Below are positions 53,915 to 62,806 of a stretch of 64,000 nucleotides of DNA, in pieces. Where the stretch lies: assembly GCA_035235625.1 (NCBI GenBank), contig CP141148.1, positions 26,723,057-26,787,056 on the forward strand, written 5' to 3'. The position numbers and the translations under genes were made by a program. Position 1 is the stretch's first letter. Each line of letters begins with the position of its first letter. Source of the stretch: Saururus chinensis (lineage: Eukaryota; Streptophyta; Magnoliopsida; Piperales; Saururaceae). Below the pieces are notes generated by a model, which searched no databases, was not told where the DNA came from, and was given only the letters and a program-made list of their open reading frames with translations.

Positions 53915-55183
53915 ATGGCTCGAGGCAAGCAAGTTGCCACGGCACCGGAAAGTCAGCCTGAGAAAGAGGCTCTCGTCTTTGTGAACAGCCCCAAATTAGC
54001 GCTGGAGACTAGCGGCGAGTTAACGATGGCACAACTCATGGCCGAGATAAAGGCTCTGAGTGTGGGAGTCGCCAGGATCGATGCACTGGAATTGGCCGTA
54101 GCCCAGCTTCAGGCGGAGCGTGCACCCCCTCGAGTGTCCAGGCCACCAGCATCCATGGAGAAGGGTGGTCCGTCCTATGCTCCCGAACCTCTCCGCTTGG
54201 ACTTCCCAGCGCCTGCAGACTGTGAGATGCGCTTTGCCCAGGACGGTGTACGCTTTGGCACTGTCGATCAGGCCATGGAAGGGAGGCGCCAGGCCTGGGA
54301 TTCGCGAGGCACACCAGGTGTTCGAGAAAATGCCCCAATGGTGCCGCCTTCCCGAAATCTGTACCAAGAGATGGAGGATGACTGGGAGGAGTATCCAGGA
54401 CACTGCGGAGCACCCCGGGGTGGGGCGGATCCTCGTTTGGCCCGCCTATAGTTCTCACGTTATAATGGAGATGATGACCCTGTAGAGTGGCTATATAAGG
54501 TGGAGAAGTTTTTTGCCTACCAGGGGATGTAGTCGGAGGCTGAACGACTGCACATAGCGGCTTTCCACCTCAACGGGGATGCATCGGTGTGGTTTCAGAG
54601 CTTTGAGAAGGAGGTGCGCTATCCAACTTGGGCCACCTTCTCCGATGAATTGTGCATCCAGTTCGGCCCTAATGAGTTTCAAGACTTCAATGAAATGCTT
54701 TCTTCCCTGCGCCAAATGTCCACCGTGCGAGCATACTACACGAAGTTCATGAAGGTGGCTAACCGCCTCCCTGAGGGGCCGGTGGCTGCCCTAGTGGGTA
54801 CGTTCAAGCAAGGGCTCAAGCCCAAGATTTATGAGGAGATGCGCCATTTTCCTTGTTCCAGCATGCGGGATGTCATGCGTCATGCACATATCAAGGAAGA
54901 GAAGTTGGCTAGACAGAGGCATGGGGGTAGGATCAGACCTTTTCCTCGGGCTACTGTGTCCGCCTCTCCTCTTGCCACTCCAGCCAACAGCCCGGTGGCT
55001 GGCCGCGTTGGCCAAGCACCCCCTCAGGTCAGCCCGATTGTCCGCCGTCTCACTCCAGCGCAAATGGAGGAACATTGTGCAAAAGGGCTTTGTTTTCACT
55101 GCGATGAGAAGTTCATCCCGGGGTACCGTTGTTCCGTCAAGGGCAGTCTCTTAGTGGAGGAGATTGATGGGGGGACAGGGTGA
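53915..55183 (+). pseudogene. Chromovirus gag
   Basis: The ATG at 53915 (MARGKQVATAPESQPEKEAL) opens the gag. In-frame TAG stops lie at 54449-54451 and about 54530, after which the same frame resumes and runs to 55183. The capsid region is recognisable (FSRYNGDDDPVEWLYKVEKF, HLNGDASVWFQSF, WATFSDELCIQFGP, LRQMSTVRAYYTKF). The nucleocapsid knuckle reads GLCFHCDEKFIPGYRC, where the usual His of the GHRC end is Tyr. The two stops split what was one protein of about 420 residues. Gag would form the retrotransposon particle. Confidence 0.87.
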
Positions 55184-55229
55184 CAGAGGGGCCTAATTCT
55201 TTGTACCCTGCTGATACACTGCCGGAGAT

Positions 55230-58200
55230 CTCTGTGCATGCTTTTTCAGGGGCATTCACTCCGCGCACCATGCAAGTACAGGGTTATCTCAAGCGACAAT
55301 AGGTCGCCATTCTGATTGACAGCGGGTCTACTCACAACTTCATCAACGACAATGTTGCGCAGTGGCTAGGTTGCTTTGTGTCTGAGTCAACGCCCTTTGA
55401 TGTATTGATTGGTGATGGCAAGCACCTCTGAAGTTCAGGCGTCTGTACCCAGGCCACACTCTCCATTCAGGGCCACACCTTCGTGACCGACCTCTTCTTA
55501 CTTCCGACGAAGGGGGCGGACGTGGTGTTGGGGCTGCAGTGGCTCCAGCAGCTTGGGGACATTCTCTGGAACTTTAAGGACCTGGTGATGGATTTCACAT
55601 TGCATGGACAGCGGGTACGTCTCCAAGGCTCTCAGCATGGCACTCTCCTTTCTGCTCAGGCGACGGGATCCTTCTTCCGGTTTGCATTGTAAGGACTCCT
55701 CCTCCAGCAGTGGGCGTCGGTGGACGTGGCATAGGATGACCTACCGCAAGACCTTCTTGACCTCTTGGCAGTGTATGGCACGGTGTTTGCTGAACCAAAA
55801 GGCCTTCCTCCAGTGCGGGCTCATGACCACTCTATCCCCATTATTCTAGGTGCTTCTCCAGCCAATGTCCGACCCTATTGCTATCCATACATTCAGAAGG
55901 CTGAGATTGAGCGTTTGGTGATGGACATGCTTTCTTCGGGTATCATTTGGTCTAGCACAAGCTCCTTTTCTTCCCCAGTGTTGCTGGTCCGTAAGAAGGA
56001 TGGTACTTGGTGAATCTGTGTTGATTACTGGGCGCTGAATGCTATCACAGTGAAGGACAAATATCCTATACCGGTGGTGGAGGAACTGTTGGACGAGCTG
56101 TCTGGTGCTACCGTATTTAGTAAGCTTGACCTTCATTCAGGTTATCATCAGATCTGTATGCAACCCACCGATGTGCATAAGACCGCCTTCCGTACTCATG
56201 ATGGTCATTTCGAGTTCCTGGTTATGCCGTTCAGCCTCACGAACACGCCTTCTACATTTCAGAGTCTTATGAATGACCTCTTTAGGCCCTTCCTCTGCCG
56301 CTTCATTTTGGTGTTCTTCGATGATATCCTTGTCTATAGCAAGTCGTGGGGCGACGACTTGGAGCACCTTAGGTCTGTCTTCGATATCCTGCAAGCTAAC
56401 TCATTGTTTCTTAAATGCTCGAAGTGTTCGTTTGGCAGCCCACAGGTTGAATACTTGGGTCATATCATCTCTCGTGACGGCGTGGCTACCGACCCCTCTA
56501 AGGTGACCGCCATGCTATCCTGGCCATCTCCTAATTGTGCCTGGGCGCTGCAAGGCTTCCTTGGTCTTATTGGCTATTATCGGCGCTTTATTCACCGCTA
56601 CGGCGAGATTGCTCGGCCGCTCACTCAGCTGTTACATAAGGTGCCTTTTGCTGGTCGGACACTGCCCAGGCAGCCTTTGAGGTGTTGAAGCAAGCTATGG
56701 CAACCACCCCTGTTTTGACTCTTCCTGATTTCAGCCGGCCCTTTGTGATTGAGACTGATGCTTCCAATGCTGGATTGGGGGCGGTACTACTTCAGGAGGA
56801 GAGTCCCATTGCCTACTTCAGCAAGGCTTTGGCTGGCCGCTCCCTATCCCTCTTTGTCTACGAGAAAGACATGCTCGCCATTGTCCTTGCTGTCGACAAA
56901 TGGTGCCCATACTTGCTTGGTCGGCGGTTTCTCATTTGCACTAACCATCAACCGCTCAAGTATTTTCTCGAACAGCGGGTGTCCACGCCTGCGTAGCAGT
57001 GATGGGTCAATAAGCTCTTGGGCTATGACTATGAGGTTGTGTACAAGAAGGGATCTGACAACACTCTGGCTGATGCATTGTCTCGTCGCTCCAACTCAGG
57101 TTCGTGTTTGGCTATTTCCAGTCCAGTTTGTCCATTCCTTGATGAATTGAAGCAGGTGTATTGAGATGATTCCCCGACCTCCACTCTGATTGCGGCACTC
57201 CAGACTGACCCCTCAGCGCGTCCTTGCTTTGCATGGAAGGATGACCTTCTCTTCTGGAAGGACTATCTTTGGGTGCCTGAGGTTACCGACCTGTACCAGT
57301 GTATCATAGCTCACTTCCATGCCTCTCCCTTGGTGGCTCATGAAGGTGCCGTTCGCACCTATAAATGGATCATTCAGAGCTTCTTGTGGCAGGGTGTTCG
57401 TCGCGCCGTGACTGCTTATGTGGCTGCTTGTGATGTCTGTCAGCGAGCAAAGTCCGCCACCACCTCTCCTACCGGGTTACTTCAGCCATTGCCCATTCTA
57501 GACCAAGTTTGGGACGACGTCTCTATGGACTTTGTGGAAGCCTTACCATTGTTTCAAGGCAAGTCGGTGATCATGGTGGTAGTGGATCGACTGTCTAAAT
57601 ATGCCCATTTTAGTGCTCTGGGTCATCCCTACACCGCCAAGTCCGTGGTGGAACTCTATGTCCGGGTGGTGGCCAAATTACATGGTATGCCTCGAACTAT
57701 TATTTCTGATCGTGACCAGGTATTCATCTCTCAGTTTTGGCAAGAGTTTTTCACCTTATAGGGCACTTCTCTACACATGAGCACCGCGTATCACCCTCAG
57801 ATGGATGGTCAGATAGAGCTCGTGAACCGATGTTTGGAGTAGTATTTGCACTGTTTCACCATGTCACAGCCACGCCGTTGGCTTTAGCTTCTTCCTTGGG
57901 CGGAGTGGTCTTATAACACCGCCTACCACACTTGTGCCGGTTTCACTCCTTTCGAGGTTCTATATGGCAGGCCACCTCCTACTGTGCTGTCCTATGTGCC
58001 GCATTGGTCATCCGTGGCAAAGGTCGACTACATGCTTCAGACTCGGGATGAGGTTCTTCGCCAACTTAAAGTGAACCTGTCTGCGGCTCAGAACCAAATG
58101 AAGTAGATTTATGATAGCCATCACACTGAGCACGAGTTTGCTGTAGGGGACTTGGTTTATGTCTCCGTTCTTCCTTAGCGCCAAACCTCCTTGTTCCAGC

Positions 58201-58565
58201 CCGAGCATTCTAAGCTTGCTCCACGATTTCATGGCCCCTATGTTGTCGAAGAGCGCGTTGGTTCGGTTGCCTACCGCCTCACTCTGCCACCGGGTTCGAT
58301 GGTCCATCCTGTTTTTCATGTTTCCAGGCTGCGCTGTTGCATTGGTGACCCTTCACTGGCTATGGATGCTCCACCTCTTCCCTTGATGGGTCCAGTGGCT
58401 TCGTCTGACCCCATTCCTGCAGCGCTACTTAATAAGCACCGTGTACGCCGCTCTGGTCATATTACCACAGAGGTTTTAGTCTCTTGGTAGGGCTAGTCAC
58501 TTGAGGATGCTACGTGGTTGTCTGAGGATGAGTTTCTGCTCCGGTATCCTTCATGGTCGCCTTGA
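55230..58565 (+). pseudogene. Chromovirus pol: protease, RT, RNase H, integrase, chromodomain-like tail
   Basis: Protease active site LIDSGSTHNFI is at about 55312. Reverse transcriptase covers about 55860-56510 ([40 protein letters not shown], catalytic FFDDILVYS near 56315, EYLGHIIS). A frameshift near 56650-56685 precedes RNase H (FVIETDASNAGLGAVLLQ, IAYFSKAL, NTLADALSRR). Integrase has its HHCC finger (HFHASPLVAHEG ... CDVCQRAKS), core aspartates (SMDFVEALP, IISDRDQVF) and QxELVNR glutamate. GSVAYRLTLPPGSMVHPVFH follows, then a chromodomain-like tail (LEDATWLSEDEFLLRYP). Stops occur near 55300, 55430, 55690, 56012, 56995, 57163, 57760, 57840 and later, so pol is dead. Confidence 0.88.
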
Positions 58566-58595
58566 GGACAAGGCGTGTGCAGAAGCGTGGTGGAG

Positions 58596-58981
58596 TGTTG
58601 TGCACGAGTGCACTAGGCTTAGTATTTACCTTTATATTGCAGTACTTTAATTATGGTCATTAGGCTAGTTTCCCTTATGTTTAGAAGATGACTATTAGGC
58701 TAGTTTCCCTTATGTTTAGAAGATGACTATTATTTGTATTCTGGATGGTTTGTAATGGGCGCACTAGTGGACCACGGGTGAACTGGGCCCACTAATGGCA
58801 CGATCCCCAATGTGGGGTGCGACTCCCATTGTGGGGCGTGACTCCCCATAAAGGGGTCGTCTTCTTCCTTTGTGGGCATGTTTAATAAAATTCCAGAACT
58901 TCCTTTTCCTTTCTTCCAACTTCTTTCCCTTTCCTTGCGTAGAACTCTTGCATACCGATTGTGCCTACACCGGGCACAACA
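58596..58981 (+). repeat. 3' LTR of the chromovirus with a 35-bp internal duplication
   Basis: It is identical in layout to the 5' LTR except that TTAGGCTAGTTTCCCTTATG plus the following 15 bases are present twice in tandem at about 58659-58729. This accounts exactly for the 386 versus 351 bp lengths. A purine-rich GCGTGGTGGAG just upstream is the likely polypurine tract. Confidence 0.9.
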
Positions 58982-59039
58982 GAGAAGAAGAGGGGGAGAG
59001 AGAAGAGAGAGGGTAGAGAGATAGGATTTTTTTTAAAAA

Positions 59040-59340
59040 AATAGAAGCAACACAAATAGTATCTAATAAATCTAGTTTTTCGGTCATGCAGGTGAAAATT
59101 TTGTCCACACGGCATACACCCCCAAGTGCCCTCTACCTTGCTGCTCCCATCCTGGGCTCCGGTAGCCGCCGACTAGAGGAGCTGGCCAAAGGAGGGGCTC
59201 CAGCTCCATCCCCCCTCCATCGGCTAGAGGAGGGGCTCCATCTTCTCCGGATGGAGCCCCTTCCCCCCTCCTTCGCTTCCTCAAGTCGGTAGAGGAGGGG
59301 CGCCCACTGGTATCTCACCAGAGGTGGGATTTTTTTAAAA
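59040..59340. other. Short GC-rich segment with GGAGGGGCTCC repeats
   Basis: GGCTAGAGGAGGGGCTCCAT and variants occur two or three times between 59170 and 59300, and a local palindrome (GGGGCTCC ... GGAGCCCC) lies at about 59232-59268. Open frames on both strands are low-complexity and not called. Confidence 0.4.
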
Positions 59341-59344
59341 TTTT

Positions 59345-59870
59345 CTATTAGCAACACTTTTAAAAGTGTCGCTAATAACCATTTAAGATTATTTTATATC
59401 TTTATTTTATTAGTGACACTTTCATGAGAGTTGCTAATATTTTTTTTATATTTATTTTTTATTAGAAATGCTTTGCAAAAGAGTCGCTAATATTTTTTTA
59501 TTTTTTCCTATTAGTGACGTAAATTATTTTTTAATTTTTTTTAAATATTTTAATATTAACAACACTTTATAAAGTATTGCTAATAATTAATTATTAGCGA
59601 CACTCGTAAATAAGCATCGCTAATAATTTATATTTGTGACGTTTTATAATGTGTCACAAAAAAAATGATATTGGCAATGTAACGATAAGCGTCGCTAATA
59701 GGTTAGCGACGTTTTTTTTCATATGCATTGCTAATTAGCATTGGCGACTGGACTTTTATCAATGCATTTAGCGATTTGTTTTAAGTGTCGCTAATAGTCA
59801 TTAGTGACACTTGTATGACTATTAGCGACGTGTTTTCATATGTGTCGTTAATAGTCTTTTTTCTTGTAGC
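59345..59870. mobile_element. CACTA-like non-autonomous element (right part)
   Basis: The stretch is built of TTAGCGACA...GTCGCTAATA pairs, direct and inverted, about ten times. This is a subterminal-repeat style common in small plant elements. It ends TTTTTTCTTGTAGCACT; reverse complemented, AGTGCTACAAGAAAAAA resembles the CACTACAAGAAAA terminus of CACTA elements with one inserted or changed base. The left terminus and a 3-bp duplication were not found, so the left end is approximate. Confidence 0.5.
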
Positions 59871-59879
59871 ACTCATTAA

Positions 59880-60462
59880 GTGATGTTTGATGTGTTTTTG
59901 CCTAAGGGTATGTTTGGATTTGGAGAAACCGGAGAAAGAGACAGAGAAAGTGAATATCGATGAAAGAGAAACTAGAAGATTTTTAAAACAAATTCACTGT
60001 TTCGTTGCACCAATGATACTATATAGAAAATTAAAACTTGAATGCACCAATGGTGGTAGTGGTAGTGAAGTTAGCCATAGTAGTCCTGGTTGTAGTAGAG
60101 GCAGAGGTGGCGGTGACAATAGTGGTTGCAGTGATGACAGTGGTTGCGCTGGTGGTAATGGCAGCAACAATGGGGGTGGCAATGGAAGTGGCCATAATAG
60201 TAGCGATAGTAGTGGCGGTGATAGCAGTGGTGGCGGTGATGGTGATGTGGTTGTGGCAATAATGGTGGCGGCAGTAGTGGTGGAGGTGGTAGTAACGACA
60301 ATAGTGGCAGTGACAGTAGCGGTGGTAGTAGTAACAATGAGGATAGTAGTGGTGGTGGTGGTGATGATAGCTGTGGCAAGATTAGTGGCTGCGGCGGCAA
60401 TGGTGGTAGTGATGATAATGGTGACGACTACAAGGTCGACACTAAGAATATTAAAAATATAG
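59880..60462. repeat. GGT/AGT trinucleotide-rich microsatellite region
   Basis: From about 60048 to 60425 the plus strand is mostly GGT, AGT, GGC and GAT triplets. A 191-codon open frame (59887-60462) reads Gly/Ser/Asn-rich then Val-rich, as any frame of such a repeat would. Frames on the opposite strand are equally open. I do not call a gene. Confidence 0.6.
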
Positions 60463-60657
60463 GTTTTTTATATGCATATTTTCTTCATAAATTCATATGT
60501 TTAAGGGTAAAAAGTTTTAGGACCAATTGTCCACCTCTTTTCTCCCTGTTGTTACTCTAGTTTCTCTTTGCCTATTACACCAAACAATAAAAATGGGAGA
60601 ATTTTTAAAAGACTTCTTTCCTTTCTCATACTTTTCACTAATCCAAGAAAACTCTAC

Positions 60658-61727
60658 AGGGAGTTAGTCGTTTTGTATTTTAAACTGATGTATTTTAAAT
60701 TTTTGATTTAAAAATGCAAACTAAAATCCTGCATTTTAGATGCTTGATTTTAGACTACGTACTAGAATCCTAAATTTTTAGAATGCATCATAAAATACAT
60801 GACATAATTCAACTTTATCTAAATACAAGATATAAAATATTAAATCCCCAAATCTTAGTTGGATAAATAAAAATAAATGATCATTCCATAATAAGATGAT
60901 ATTATATGCACTTTGTCATTTGCATGTGTAACATCTACAATTTTTCTGTAATTTTTTATTTTTTATCTTTTTTTACTCATATTTTTTATGAGGAAATTCG
61001 ACATTTCAGCATATCTATTTTCGTGATTGACCACGATATAGATTCGTAACCGTAGAGTAGGGAGAGATGTTTAGACACAAGTCATGGGCCTCGATGTGCC
61101 ACAGAAACTTTTGGCGCAAAAACGAGAGAGAAAAGGAAGAGATGTGAAGGAGAATAGAAACAAAAAGAAAAGAAGAGAAGGAGAAATAAAAAAATTATTA
61201 GTGCACCTGACCCGCGGGCGGGAGAGAGGAAGAGAACTACCCCTTCCTTCTGTGAGGCCGAAGGCAATGCCACTACTGACCGCTGGCTTCCACCTGGACG
61301 GCCTCAACTTGGCACTACCATTGCCAATCGTCGGCCACCACCGGCTAGCCTTTGGCCCCCCTCGATCGAGCGATGGCAAGGTCGTTGACCCCGGCCGTTG
61401 ACAAATTTGTCTTTCTAAAGGGTTGTAGAGGAAAATATGACAGAGGAGTGACCCTTAGCCCGATGCGTGTATTTTCAAATCATATGAGTTGGGGTCGGAA
61501 TTGAAAATCCATAAGTGAAGGCTATTTTATGTTGTAAGCTAGGGTTTGAAATGTATGAGTTTCAAAATCGCTTTCGTATTGACTAACAGGGTAATTTAAA
61601 ATGCACATGCAAAATCCCAAATGACTAACACCTCATTCTGAAATGCGTGCTCCAAATCCCAAATGACTAACTTTGTAATTTAAAATCGATGAATTGTAAT
61701 CTGAATTACAGAACGACTAACGCCCAG
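60658..61727. mobile_element. 1.07-kb TIR element (hAT-like) next to the RALF gene
   Basis: The left end CAGGGAGTTAGTCGTTTTGT and the right end, reverse complemented, CTGGGCGTTAGTCGTTCTGT match at 17 of 20 bases. GTTAGTCATTTGGGATTT is repeated inside the right end, a subterminal-repeat pattern. The core (61070-61430) is GA- then GC-rich, with a 105-codon frame of no known family. No clear 8-bp duplication was found, so assignment to hAT rests on the CAGGG-like terminus. Confidence 0.45.
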
Positions 61728-62056
61728 TAAATCCCCTTTGAATTATTGTGATAGTCCTTAGTGTAATTTATGGTCCATAAACGAAAAGATATTGCGAAAA
61801 CCTGGCAAAGTTGCAACGCCTGAATAGGCATGAAATTCTATTCGAATAAGCATGGTTACAGCTGGATGATTTCTTGACAAATTCAACAAGTCATTACATG
61901 CATGCTGCGGGATAGAAATTTATCCCCCCATCCATCACACACCTCTTTGACCCTTCATGGTAAAAAAGGCTCGCCCTAAGGAGAGTCGTGGACCCTTATA
62001 AGTAGGCCTACTTCTTCCTCAGTCCCTCATTACCAATCTTCTCCATTAATACGACA
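61728..62056 (+). promoter_or_regulatory. Promoter and leader of the RALF-like gene
   Basis: TATAA at 61997-62001 (context CTTATAAGTAGG) is 56-60 bp before the ATG, giving a likely leader of about 30 nt rich in CT. CATGCATG at 61897-61904 is an RY-type motif, bound by B3 factors in seed tissues in other genes. The start context ACAATGGCC is good for plants. The transposon end at 61727 limits the upstream region to about 330 bp. Confidence 0.6.
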
Positions 62057-62269
62057 ATGGCCATCACGTATGGGCTCCGTTTAGTACGACTGGCCTTGTT
62101 TCTGGTCATGGTGTTCATGGCTGGCCTTGCACAAGTCCAAGTGAGTGCCAGAGACATCACCTACCATCCCGCCGGCAAGGTTCTCCCACCGGCTTCCAAT
62201 CCTCACCACCGGGGTTGCTTGAAGATAAACAGGTGCAGGGGTGGCAGCCCAAGACCCCCTGCTGAGTGA
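62057..62269 (+). CDS. RALF-like secreted signalling peptide precursor, 70 aa
   Basis: A hydrophobic signal peptide spans residues about 1-31 (LALFLVMVFMAGLAQVQVSA). The remaining 39 residues include NPHHRGCLKINRCRG, matching the NPYxRGCxxIxRCRx C-terminus of Rapid ALkalinization Factor peptides. RALFs are apoplastic ligands for CrRLK1L receptor kinases and LLG co-receptors or bind pectin and LRX proteins, raising extracellular pH and controlling growth and fertilisation. Only the second disulfide pair (two Cys) is present. The YISY motif, the RRxL protease site and the first Cys pair are absent; DITYHPAG occupies the YISY position. This resembles the short, divergent RALF clade. The gene has no intron, a TATA box and AATAAA downstream. 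A different two-cysteine peptide family is possible. Confidence 0.68.
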   Translation: MAITYGLRLVRLALFLVMVFMAGLAQVQVSARDITYHPAGKVLPPASNPHHRGCLKINRCRGGSPRPPAE

Positions 62270-62332
62270 CTTGGTATCTCAGGACTGCAGTAGATCGCGG
62301 CTAACAAGCCCTTGCGTTGTTGTGTTACGGGG

Positions 62333-62338
62333 AATAAA
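62333..62338 (+). promoter_or_regulatory. Candidate poly(A) signal of the RALF-like gene
   Basis: AATAAA lies 64 nt after the stop codon. Further AATAAA motifs at about 62386 and 62640 lie in the duplicated 3' region. Confidence 0.55.
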
Positions 62339-62356
62339 GGCTTGTATTCCAACATG

Positions 62357-62806
62357 CATTACTGCATTTTAGCCTATTGGTTTAAATAAATTTGGTTTGA
62401 GTTATCTTTTCTTCAAAACATTTTTAATCTCTATCTCTGCTAAATTTATGCTTTTTGGTTAATGAATGGCCCATGCATGTGAATTGTGATAATAAGTGGC
62501 ATTTGTACATGAATAGCCATGAGCTGCAATATAATAAGGCAGTCGTCAGTTTTTTCTGTCTTTTTTTTTTATTAGTATCGAAGGCAGTCATATCTGATCT
62601 GCCTAGAGTATGAATTGCTGCATTTTAGCCTTTGATTTCAATAAATTTGGTTTTTTGAATTATCTTGGTTTCTTAAGTATTCTTAGTCTCTTCCTCTGGT
62701 CAATTTATGCTATGTGATCAATATGCGAATGACTCCTGCATGTGAATAGTGATAATAAGCGGCTTTTATACATGAGTAGCCATAAGCTGTAATAAGGCTG
62801 TCATGC
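62357..62806 (+). repeat. Two-copy tandem duplication downstream of RALF, period 256 bp
   Basis: CTGCATTTTAGCCT is at 62362 and 62618. Both copies continue through AATAAATTTGGTTT, ATTTATGCT, CATGCATGTGAAT/CTGCATGTGAATA, GTGATAATAAG and GCTG...AATAAGGC. Divergence is roughly 20%. The first copy holds 3' UTR-type signals of the RALF gene. Confidence 0.78.

Larger units (their letters stand above)
53534..58981 (+). mobile_element. Full-length chromovirus (Ty3/gypsy, Reina-like), 5,448 bp, coding decayed
   Basis: Two LTRs (53534-53884, 351 bp; 58596-58981, 386 bp) begin TGTTGTG and end GGGCACAACA. They lie within a perfect GAGAA target duplication (53529-53533, 58982-58986). Internal order is PBS, gag with a zinc knuckle, protease, reverse transcriptase, RNase H, integrase and a chromodomain-like tail, which is the order of Ty3/gypsy chromoviruses. 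Small size, short LTRs and the C-terminal tail suggest the Reina lineage. I count about 18 substitutions between LTRs outside a 35-bp duplication (about 5%), mostly transitions. Many in-frame stops show that it cannot encode its own proteins, so it is at most mobilised in trans. Confidence 0.92.

Noticed and set aside
54020..55099. Long antisense frames in the chromovirus gag
   Set aside because: They are shadows of the gag coding strand; the sense frame carries all recognisable domains.
59887..60462. 191-codon Gly/Ser-rich then Val-rich open frame
   Set aside because: It is produced by a GGT/AGT microsatellite; all frames on both strands are open and there is no domain, promoter or splice evidence.
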